NCBI GenBank assembly: GCA_050084515.1
Contig: CM114273.1
Location: 36,766,001-36,830,000 of the forward strand
Source: Blasia pusilla
Lineage: Eukaryota; Marchantiophyta; Marchantiopsida; Blasiales
Direction of reading: 5' to 3'
Length of the DNA: 64,000 bases
The position numbers and the translations under genes are program-made. This document shows, one piece after another, positions 11,700-22,300 of this stretch (positions are counted from its first letter, which is position 1; each line of letters starts with the position of its first letter). The notes below the pieces were generated by a model. The model did not search any database. It was not told the origin of the DNA and saw only the letters and a list, made by a program, of their open reading frames with translations.

Positions 11700-12170
11700 A
11701 CAAGATATTGGGAAGTTCCAACGATAAGTAATACTCTCTCATTGTAGTTGAGAGAGTATTACTTGATTTACAAAGAGAGAATGAAGATTTTAGAGCTCTA
11801 GAATGAGGGAGCTCGCTAATGTCTCGTTGTATTTGCAGGTTGGAAACCGTATTCCCCGCTTCATGGCTCATGGGAGTAAGAGCCATCTGTTTGGTTTTGT
11901 TTCTTTGCAACTTTTTTCGTACAAGAGAGTGGCGTGTGTAAGCTCTGCCCATTTTTTGGTAGAAATTTAGTATGGGGGCGGATTGCTCCATGTAAGTGCT
12001 CTCGAGAGTATGTGACTCTCTAGTTTTTGTTTTGATAGGTTTGAAATTTTTGTATAGAGAAATCAGTGCGGAAGCGTTGCCAAAAATTTTGTAGGAGAAG
12101 AGTTTGTGGGCAGCATGACAATCCTCATAAGTTTTTAAGGAAAGGTTGAATAGAGAATAGTTTCCTCTTG
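11700..12170 (+). repeat. Inverted leader segment of the DNMT element family
   Basis: Plus-strand sequence from the ACAAAGAGAGAATGA block to the 'GACAATCCTCATAAGTTTTT' block matches the first 400 bases of the leaders of copies B (39203-39600) and C (47864-48250). Shared landmarks are TATGGGGGCGGATTG and GTGCGGAAGCGTTGCC. It is in the opposite orientation to copy A and to the adjacent X unit. At its left edge lies an inverted repeat (11728-11741 with 11750-11763). Confidence 0.75.
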
Positions 12171-12506
12171 CCTCTAGCTCTCCTCTATTCTTCTCCTCTT
12201 ACCACTCCTTCTTTCCTCTCCCAAGCTCTCTCCATGATAACCTATGCTTGCAAGTCATCTTCTTGGCTTTAGGGGATCAAGGTCCAATTCCCAAAGTGGA
12301 AAGTAAACTCTAATTATAATGGCAACTTACCTAAAATAGTAAATTGTTTTCTATATAGCTCCAAATGAGCCGAAATGAAGGAAAAACCTCATCTCTTTGA
12401 TTACATGAGGCCTAAATAAATCATCCTTGACCTCTCGAGGTTGTTCTCAAATATCCTTGAAGGCTACCTACTATAAACTCATTGATCCATCCTAAAAGAT
12501 GTGACA
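12171..12506 (-). repeat. X terminal unit of copy A
   Basis: The minus strand starts at 12506 with TGTCACATCTTTTAGGATGG, the start of the X unit seen at 47304, 55000, 57230 and 59127. It continues through the landmark 'CGGCTCATTTGGAGC...ATAG' and the GCATAGGTTATCATGGAGAG block. It should be the left terminus of copy A. The base after it on the plus strand begins apparently unique DNA. Confidence 0.7.
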
Positions 12507-13993
12507 TATGTGTAGTGAGTATGGGTAGATTTATCTTGCCCCTCTAAGGTCATGCCCTCCTTTCTTGTTTGAATTGATCACAGGTGTTGGGCTACAAGTA
12601 CTTACTTTGTCCATCATGCTTGAGCAAATAATTTGACATTTCAATTGGCATGAATAGGGGCACTTGTTAGTAGGAAATTCGGAGGTATTGGCAATTTTAG
12701 AATTCTTAGTGGTATTTATCACTCCACAAGGCCACTTCATCTCGATAAAAGTGAAGTCGCAAAATTTTCCTTGATCAATTTGTATTCATAATTTTAAGCA
12801 TAAGATTGAGAAAATAGGAAGCTCATGCCTCTAGATTTACGACTTGAAATTATAAGAAATATAAAGGAAATATTATATGAGTATGATCCATAAGTGCAAA
12901 AGTTTCGACAAATTTCAATAGAATTAACATGTCAAAATCTTTGTATAGTCTTGAAAGGTGGGAAAACATGTCAGATATATACTCTCCAACTATATCAAAG
13001 GTTGTTGCAATAATATCTAGTGATAGGCCCAACTCTATAGAGAAGAAAAACATTGCTATACAATTGCATGGAGGACAGGTTTGTCGCATATGTGACTTAA
13101 ATGAGGCATGTATTCCCTTGCATTTTATATTGTTATTCCCATATGAAGAAGGTGGTTAGGATATATTGTGGGATAGAGATTGGAAGATATAAGAGTCATA
13201 TTTGAGAACCTTTCTTGAGACAAGATCATATGGATTGTGATGGGTTCCAAGAAGTTTTGAGTGATTTTATGTCGCGGCCCTCAAAACCAAAGTGCACCAA
13301 GGGGGAACATCAGAACTCTCGTGGGCTCACACTAGGATGGTTGCGCATCGCAGAGGTCTCTTGAAGGCAACACAAAATATGAGACACATGCAAGATTGAG
13401 CGTTTCACGTGTTATGGTTGTGACTCAAGAAACCTAAACCAAACATGAACCAAGATTTGAGAGGAGTCGAGCCTAGGAAGAGTGGATTGCCAAGGAAGAT
13501 GAGACCAGCACTGGAACTTGACTATCGTTTTGGGTTTCACTGTGTTTTGGGTCATAACGGCCACACCAAAGATGCATTTAGGATGAATAAGATGGCATTG
13601 GAAAGCTTATGCAAAACTAGTTTCAACACACAAAAGACCTAGATAAATGCATGAGCAAAGGTCAAGATATTGCCCATAAGTTTTTGGAAGGAAAATTGGT
13701 TTGAGGGCCAAAAGGATCAGCGCGAGGGATCTTTCCCAAAGATAAGGGGAGGATGGAGAAGCCCATAAGTATATAAGAGGCTTAGGGTACGTATCCGAGG
13801 GTGTTTGGTACATGAACTCCACTTTGGGGAGCCACGGGGCGAACCAAGGGCAAGGAATGGATCGAGAGGTTGGCGTTGGGATACGAACCCCAAGCCAAGG
13901 CCAAGGGAGTGGCTTTCATAGATCACTATTGGATTCCAACCCATGATTCATTTAGTGGGTCTCAATTAGGGGTTCATGTGAGGTCTGGACTAT
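12507..13993. other. Intergenic, no recognisable feature
   Basis: No conserved coding signal, RNA gene or terminal repeat was recognised on either strand. Frames are short. Slightly GC-richer non-coding sequence at 13260-13950 does not match anything else in the window. Confidence 0.5.
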
Positions 13994-14859
13994 CTAGAAA
14001 GTCTGTCCCAAGTCTAGGAAACTGTGCTAGGCGTGCCATGCACGCCTAACACAGTTTCCTCAATGGAATGACTTATAAATTGATGTCGAAGATAATTCTT
14101 TTAAATTATATTTAAAAACTTAAAACTATATTTAAAAATTTAAAATTATATTTAAAAATAAAAATTTAAAAAAAAATTTTTAAAAAAAATAATTTCAAAA
14201 TTTAGGTTTAATTTCCACTCTTATAAATCTTAAAATAGTAAGAAAATCACCTTTAGATAATATCCATCTTCCTTAAATAATTACATTCCTCTCTAAAAGT
14301 TCCAACAAAAATTATTCTTCCCCTTCCACTCTTCCTACCAAAATCACATTCACTAAAAAAATTAATTTTATTTAATTAAATGAGTTTCCTTTCAAATTTA
14401 TTTTCCTTTCCCAAAATATCATATGTGAATTAATACGATTAATTCACATATGATATTAATGAATTGGCATGTGATATTAAATGATATCCCAATCCTCTAA
14501 ATAATTTTTACCTTTCATAAAATTTGATCTACTCCTTGTTCATTAAAATTTTCCCTTTCCATCACATGTGAATTAAGACACAAATTCTAATTTGTTTAAA
14601 TCAAAATTATTCCATTTTATTAATATTTTTATAATCCCCATTATAATACTAAAGAAATTATTAATACTTAATAAAATATTTTTCCTATTTTATTCAAATC
14701 CTTATCATGTTTTCTACTTGGAATATGTCTACCTCTATTGTGGCTTAAATAATAAAATTCAGACAGGCTCATTACTTGAATGCCCCCTAAGACCTCAAAA
14801 CGCCTAATCTGAGTAAACTGGACGGGTTCTCAAACCCAATTCCCTTTTAATAATATAGA
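13994..14859 (-). mobile_element. Possible Helitron-like or other small non-coding element
   Basis: On the minus strand, base 14859 starts TCTATATTATTAAAAGG, preceded by A. This resembles the TC-starting 5' ends of plant non-autonomous Helitrons, and the same TCTATATTATT start recurs at 31126 (-) and 63665 (+). At the other side lies a strong hairpin (14016-14035 with 14041-14060, one mismatch), followed on the minus strand by CTAG at 13997-13994. The body is AT-rich and non-coding. Weak points: the hairpin-to-end spacing is longer than usual and the base after CTAG is not T. The left boundary is therefore uncertain. Confidence 0.35.
14016..14060. repeat. 20-bp stem inverted repeat
   Basis: Arms 14016-14035 and 14041-14060 are complementary with a single mismatch, with a 5-nt loop. 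It could be a Helitron 3' hairpin or the remains of a foldback element. There is no U-tract or other terminator signature. Confidence 0.8.
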
Positions 14860-14999
14860 TAAGAAGCGATAGACACACTTTTATCAATTAAACTTATTAT
14901 GCTGACTTATTATATTGATATGGATTTTTTAAACTAATCAAACTGATTTATTTACCGAGATACATGAATATGCCCATAAGATGCACGACGTAAGAAAAC

Positions 15000-17900
15000 T
15001 GTCCATAGAAAGATGCACAGTAACATGGAAACATCGGGCGACGATGTTCTGACATCATCATGTCACCAGCCTTCCAGCCCCATCTCTTCGCTGCAAGACT
15101 CCAACGATGGATTTGCGGTGCACAGGATACATGGCAGTTGCATTTCCCAGCGGCGAGTTTGAACGAGGAAGAGGATGAAGACTCTAGAGAGCGGAAAGGC
15201 TTTCACATGAGATCAGTGCTCGAATTTCGTGTTCACGTGGTCCGCGAGCGCTGACGGGAGAGGGCGGAAAGTAGAGGGGGGAAGACACTTCCGATGTAAG
15301 CGTGAAACGTACTGTATCTCGAGCCCTGGAAGATTGCCTGACCTCAGAATTAACTCCGGTCCGCCCTACAGTTTGGATCTTGACGGCAGCAGTTAAAGTG
15401 GTACGGGAGTCAAAGGCTGGTGGTAGCCGGGTCTATGAGGTTTTCCCGGGCGGCTTCCAGAAAGAGTCTGAAAGACTCGGCGGATGGTCCTCCGGATTCC
15501 GGAAGCCGGACGAGTCATCCGAGGAGTCCCACTCCACAAGCCTGCTATATCTATATTTGTCCCCTTTCCCATGCCGCACAGCACAGCGACCCCCCCCCGC
15601 CCCACTGTCGCCGGCGAGACAACGCCTCGTGCCCCGCGAACAGACAGACGGCGTAAAATGGTAAAAGTCAGGCCAGGTATCTGCGTACCACGGGTGGACG
15701 ACGGTACGTGGTTAGACGATGAACCAGTGCAGAAGTCGGTAAAATGCAGAAACGGATCGCGAGGGACAGGACAAGCCAGATCGACTGGAGTCGGTGGAAG
15801 CAGACACGGGAGTGAGGAGCGCTCCGCCAGGTGGGTCAGTTGACATCAAGCAGGAGGTCAGCCAGGCCGGCCGGACCGCACTGCTGTGGGCAAAGCGGAA
15901 CCCATTAAACGATACGGGAGCAATTATCGTAACCGGGGCGAGATACGGTTCTGTTCCGGTTTGTTGAGCGACTGCGGTCTTGTACTACTCCTCCTCCGGT
16001 CCGCCGCGCTCCCAACCCAGCTAGAATCCAAACATAGCCCGCCAGCTAGGCATGTGGATGATGATGATCGGCAGCCAGCAGCAGACGACGATACGGTCGT
16101 TTGTTGGTGTGACGCGGACGAGATCGAGATTGCATAGAAAAGAAGGGAGCCCGTTCACTCTCGGAGCAAAACAGGAGGACGTTGAAAATGTGGGCAAGGT
16201 GAAAAGGCAGTACTGATTGATAAGAAGTTAGGGCGGGGTCCTGAATCCTGATTCGCTGCGCAATCGAGGAGAAGGTGGAAGGCTTGATTCTCGCACGTCA
16301 GCAGGCTAAACGAAGCGCACGTGGCAGACGGAAGGCAATCCAAGGATCAGGATGCCGGTAACAACGAGCGATCCCCATACACCATCAGCCCACCGATGTC
16401 CATCAGCCGATCAAGGAAATTACAAAAAATCCCACACAGCGTGTCAGGTCAGGTCGGAAGTAGAACCGTACAAGCAGGAAGCTATTTGCTTCATCCGCGA
16501 ACCGTTGAGGCGAGCGAAATGAAACAAAACGAACTCCAACGAGAATCCCCCGCGATTGTTCTGTAAATTCCTTTGCCATATATAGAAGCTCAAGTACTTC
16601 GTGTCTTATCAACTTGCACACATGCCGAAATTAGCACTTCGCTTGGAGTGGGATGGGGAAAACACACAGGGGTAAAGTAGTAAGAACAAATAGACGCATG
16701 GTTTCTTTTTCCTTCCCTTATAGCGATACCGTCAGCCCCGTGGCCCATGAGTAGTGGCCACAGTAGCCAGCCACTGAGCCCAAGCCCAGACCGCCACCGT
16801 AGTAGCGTACAGTGTACCGCAGTGATTTGGCACGATACGGAAAGATCGCCACCGTTAGAGGTAGTAGTCATTCATGCCCTCTGAACGGGTGATCTCCTGG
16901 AGTTGCTTTACTCTTTTACGTTTCGACCCCTCCCTCCCTCCCTCCGCTACGATGCACCATAACTGTACACGTCAGAATCAGAAAGAGAGTGGGATCAACG
17001 ATAAGTGGGGGGATGCCCCCTTCTTCCTTTCCTGGTCTTGTTGTGGCCTTCAGGTTTTGACTCTTTGAGTCCCCCTCTTTTGTACTTCCGATGGGTTTTC
17101 TATCGCACGTTTTTATCGGAGTGCATCATTTCCCTCCTAAGTGGCGGATTATTAGCAAGAGGGTTTGGTACAAAACTAATCTAGAACACGACGGGCCCTG
17201 CCCTACGCCTACAGTCCAGGCTAGTAGGGGAGAATCCATCCACGAGCGATCCTCCTTGGGACTGGGCACTGTTCCCGGGGCGCTTTTCTGTTTCGTTCGC
17301 GTAAGTGGGTTAGTTGTTGCTGATGCTACTTCTTACTTCCCGATCGTCCTTCCACTGCACTGGTCCGGTAAGTTGGGATGTGGTTATGGCTGACTGCCGA
17401 AGAGATAGATGTGCGGGTTATGGCCGAAGGTAGAGCCAAGGGATTCACAATTGAAGATACGACTCATACGACTGCTGGGAGCCTGGGAGTGGGGAGAGGA
17501 AACCACCCGTGGCATGGATACCGATATTAGTAACCGGTACGCTTAGAATGATACGGTCCACCTACCTCCTTTATCTGCATCTCGTTGCGGTCCTGATTTT
17601 GGTCGAGAATCTGGAGAGGAATTACGCGAGGAAGACCCGTAAAACGGAGCGGGCTTTCGGTGGCGAGGCTATAGTCAGTCAGGACTCGGGAGGCGTGGTT
17701 TGGCTGGCTGGCTGGCTGGCTGCCCCAAGGGGAGAATGGTGGATGGATGGATGGATGGAAAGGACGGGTTTATCCGGTGCGGGTTCGGTGGTCGACGTGA
17801 GTTTGCTTGGCTGTGCTGAGCTCTGCCTGAGATGAGAGAGACCGACAAAGCTCCTTCCTCGAATGTGGGCGGACCGATGAAGCACTGATGAGAGAGTTCA

Positions 17901-19300
17901 GATCCAGAGGTGGATTGATTCTCTTTGCTCTGACGTCAAGTTAAGCACACAGCTTCGGGGAGGTCTTTCGCTTTCTAGTGGACCTTTATTGCCGGGTCTG
18001 GCAGCGGGACTCGCTCGGCTGGCGGGCCGGGATCGGCCTGGGCCGGCTGGCATCTTATCTGTCGCGCGAGTGGATGAATTTTTTTCGCTTCTGCTTCATC
18101 CCTTACCACTTTCCGAGCTCCTCCTGCCCGTGTGCGACGAAGTCGCTCCGTAGCTAACTATACTGGACCGACTCCCTCTCATATCATCACCCCTCCCGTT
18201 TTCAGCGATGTGTCCTCCAGACTAATAATCGTGTTATCCGAGTGAAGAAAGCTTTTTACCCTTGTGCGGTAGTGGCGCGTTCTTGGGATCACTCCACCCA
18301 TTCACCATTGCTGCTATGCTTTGGATGCACTTCAGAGGCGTGCGCCACTGGCGAGGCCTGCCTGCTCTTCCGCATCTTTCTCCTGCACCTGTCCGGATCG
18401 CCCTGCTCCGATATCGAGCACATTCGTATGTCTGAAGCGATTCGCTGGATTGGAGGTGCTTCTGGATTGATTGGGGGTGACAAGTCATTTCTTCTCTCGC
18501 GTCTCCCCCCTCTCGCTGCCGCATCGCATCGGTGTCAGAGGAAGGACGGAGCGGGCGCAGGAAGAAGACCGCTCGGGAAGGGCTGCAGGTGTGATGACCT
18601 CTCGGACGAAGTTCGGAGTTTCCTCTCCAAGATTCTTATTTCCATGGGAACCCGCCGGCGTCGAAGAGATTAAAAGCTTGAATGCGCGATAACGCCCCTT
18701 TGCGTAGAGCTCCTTGTTCATCTCTCACATTGTTGACCTCTCCGCTCTTCGTTATGTTTCAAGGTGTTCCAGAGTTCCATGTTCCATGATGTATCTGAGT
18801 GCGTCCCTTTCTTGCTCTACTCACTTGCTCTTCCCTGCGAGTCTCTCACTGTGCGAGTTTCTTTCGTCCGTTCGCTCATCATCCTCTGTCCCAGTGTTCT
18901 CTCCCTCCTTGAAATTCCACTGGTGCAGTCTGCATACAATGGTGTTTCTCTTCTCAAGCTCCATTCGTCACCCTCTCGTCCCTTCTCGGTCGTAGTTGGG
19001 CTCTCAATCATGGAACACGTGAGAACTGGATGCATCTCAGCACGTTCATGGCAGGAGGCATCCTTCACAGTTTGGGATGGCCCGGATCTGAGTTCACCTC
19101 AACAGATTCTTTAACCTGTGTCACTGACGTTAGAAGTTGGTAGACGTGATTGGATTTGAAACAGGTTCAAAATTCAGGTGAGCAGGGTGTATAGCCTTAA
19201 GACTTTGCAGTTGAAACATATCGAAGGAGAGACAAGGAGAAGGGAGGAGATGAAAGGGGGAGTTTGTAGAGAAGCAAAGAAAGGAGTAGCGGACCGGCAC
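15000..19300 (+). promoter_or_regulatory. GC-rich gene-proximal region upstream of the DUF863 gene
   Basis: Base composition changes sharply from AT-rich intergenic sequence to clearly GC-richer sequence with many CpG dinucleotides. It has no retroelement landmarks and ends at the predicted first coding exon. There are short simple repeats, such as (CCCT)n near 16929-16944 and (GGCT)n then (GGAT)n at 17700-17760. No conserved protein was recognised in its frames. It most likely holds the promoter and 5' untranslated exon(s), but I cannot place the transcription start. Confidence 0.45.
17697..17757 (+). repeat. Tetranucleotide microsatellites (GGCT)n and (GGAT)n
   Basis: Five or so GGCT repeats at 17701-17720 and four or so GGAT repeats near 17740-17757 are seen directly. 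They lie in the GC-rich 5' region and are not coding. Confidence 0.9.
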
Positions 19301-22300
19301 ATGGGAGAAGGTAGCGGTGGCGTTCGGAACTCAGATGTGGTGTCTCGGTCCTCCCCTATTCCCTTGGTTGCGGCTTCCGTGGTTTGTGTACCACCTTCCT
19401 CTTCGACTGGGCTCTCTTTCTACTCCAACGAGGCTTTCAATCAAGCACGTGGGTTTATTCCCTGCCCCCAGGGACGATTCTCCTTCCAAGAAGCCTCGGA
19501 TGTGCAGCAGGTAATTGGTGTCTCCTACGCCCCGAAAGGCTGGCATGTTCTGTAAGATCGTGGTAACTAGTAACTAGTACCTCGAGCCATCTGCTGACGT
19601 TCTCATCACAATTTCTTCTTATCGATGCCATGGAACCGGTTTTGTTGTGAGCATACACGTGCACCGAACTACACGCACTGGAATGGGAACTAGTAAGAAA
19701 ACAGTGAAGAAAGTGGACTTGCAGAGGACTGATTAGTGATTCTGAGGCATGACTCTTCCCGAGGGTGCGTACTAGAAGAATGGTACCAAAGCTTCGGAGG
19801 CCAGCCTAGCCAGAGGGAAGCAAGGACACAAGATATATCTCCTTTTCTGGCAAGTCTCGAAGGTCGTTCATTAGATCTCATATGCAGTAGTTCATCACAT
19901 CCGAAACGACACGGTACTTCGGTTGTACCCACAGTGCCCTTCTATATTTCTTAAGAAAGACTGAATCCCTGGCGAAAATATAAGAAGCTTTTCTGCGCAG
20001 CTTTCTTCTCGGAGTGCATCTGAATATCCTTTCCTACAATTGCTCTGTAGGTTCCGTTAGCTACCTAGTTTCGTGTTTCACATTCCGAGCGTACCAATCG
20101 GTGGGTCATGGAGATGTCAGCCTTTCGTGAACGTTCTCGGGCATGCACTTTCATCGTTTGAGATCCTGGAAGTTGTTTATGGAAGTCAAAGCCACCACTA
20201 TCTTCCCGGAGTTTCCTGGCCCTGGCAGCGAGGTTGTCAGAAGCCATCGAGGAGGCTGGGTTTCTCGGAGACTAGGTGAAAGAACCTGGCGTTGTTGTCC
20301 GCCTAGGTGTCGACGTTGTCCTTCAACTTCTTCGTCCTTCCATTTACCTACCTCGGCCCTCCTTCCAAACAGCTGCCCGACCAGCCACCTCTTTGTACAT
20401 GTGCTTCCGACCCATATTCGTCTAGACTCAGTCTTCTTCTGTAGTGAAGAGATCTTATTTTCAAAGAACCGAAGAACCACTCAGCATCCGAGTACGAGGT
20501 CGTTACCAAGCTTTGGAAGTCCGCTGAGAAGTCAATGTTTGCCGAACGTGACATAATTTTGATATGGATCTACCAAAATAAGAATTCGGACCTTCCTGTG
20601 AAGAGCAATACATAGAGTTTTGGATGTCTTTCTTCCATCCAGCGACTTCAGGACCGTTTTGTGCAACTGCCGCGACTTACAGCTTTTTAGTTGTTCTCAG
20701 TTGCTGGGTCACTTGACTTTCTCATCTTTGACTCCGTCCCCACGTGAGCGGGAGAGGGAACTGGGACAGAAACCTCTACGTCTCTCCACTGTAATCCGTT
20801 TGTCTTGAGTCAACTTCAGAGATGCCTAATCCACTTACTGGATTGTAGTGCAGAATCTGAAGTCCTACCAATGTTAGTTTTGAAGAAACACCCAGGGATA
20901 CCTGTGTCACGAAGGAAGTTCTTGAGACAGAGGTCTGAATGTACTTTCCTAGGTCCCTGATCGTCCCTCCTCCTGTACCTTCTGTTCGTGTTTCTAATCT
21001 AGATTTCCAAATTTCCCCTATTTTCTGCGGTTGTGTAGTGGATTTTCCCAAGACTGAACGAGCAAATTCTTTCAGAATGTAATTTAGAAGGCCGTCTTCG
21101 GAAGGTGCTGAAGCAGCGGTCCCCTCATTGAAACTTTGGGAATTCCGGTATGTGTGTGAGCCCCTTTGAAGAAACAAGCCCTATTTGGATTTGGCCATGA
21201 TGATACAGTGCAAAATTTACTGTGGCCTACATTCTTTGTACCCATGGCTGTTGCACATCACTTGGTCATCATGCAGAGGAGAGAAATATCCTCGGCTATT
21301 GCCGGGAAAATATAGTCTCTTACACTTACAATGAGGTATAAATCAGGTCGGAGGACTTGAAAATCGTCAATTCTTTGTGCTTTTAATATTAAATTGTTCT
21401 CATGGAAAGGATTGAACCTATTGCTGGAAGAAAAGTCATGCAGTGCAGTTATCCTCTTTTCTTAGCAAAGCCCCACAGTAGGTGAACACTCTCGATTGAA
21501 TTGAGAATGCAAGCTAGGTCCTGGGGCACAACATGGTGTTAGTATGCGTTGGAAGTGTACAGACGTGGTTTGTGAACCCGTTGTAGTTACCTCAATATGT
21601 CCATGTGCAAGAAGTTGCGCAATTATATAGGATTATGCTTGCGTATGGTGCTACTAGGATTGGTGAACTCCAATCTGTTCATGTGTAAGAACTTGCGCTA
21701 TTACCTAGGACTTCACTTGTTTATGGTGCTATGAAGACGAAGGCCATCAAGGTTTTCCCCCGCACCAGAATCATATGAGACGAATCTCAAAAGCATAAAG
21801 GTAGGAATAGGCACTCTGTCCATGTCTGGTTCCACTTTGTGTACTGGAACTAGAATATCCCTCCCCACTTTTTCTAAGTTTTAATGGTTACCTCGGCGGC
21901 CGATCATAGCCTAATTTGAATGCGCGTGTGGCCACGTTCAAATTAGTTCTCACTCCTCCATGTTGAGTGAAATTCTTGCAGAGATGATGGATTTACTATT
22001 GTTCCTCTCAGGTGGCTGTGTTGAGCACAGAAGGTTGCTGATGCTGGTTAAGTCACAACATTCTTCTTTCCTAGTCTTGCTGGCATAAACAATGTTAATG
22101 AGTTGATAGCTGATTGCCATTGATATCTTTGTGTATGATTTTTCTAGCTAACAACAGTCTCAGTGACTGGCTTTCTCCTTTGTGATTAAGTCGGTGACTT
22201 TCTATGTGCAGACTTCAGAAAGTGTGGCAGCTAAGGCGGATTCAGAAGGTTCTTCACTCGCATCCACCCCATCAAAGAAATCAAAGAGTGACTTGAAGCC

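Larger units (their letters stand above)
1..12506 (-). mobile_element. DNMT-bearing Ty3/gypsy-like element, copy A (partial, nested)
   Basis: Minus-strand copy of the family that occurs twice more in the window. From its 5' side (right) to its 3' side (left) it shows an X terminal unit starting at 12506, a rearranged leader, gag (about 9890-8050), protease (about 8000-7557), then a copia insertion, then the rest of protease, a linker and the methyltransferase domain running off the window at base 1. RT, integrase and the right terminus must lie outside the window. The host element is continuous across the copia: protease-region sequence on both sides joins into the arrangement seen intact at 49840-49900. 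The piece at 10450-11700 is not clearly part of it. Decayed: frames are broken throughout. Confidence 0.75.

Noticed and set aside
15302-18721. Several overlapping frames of 60-140 residues in the GC-rich region
   Set aside because: They overlap on both strands, show no recognisable domain and are expected by chance in GC-rich DNA.
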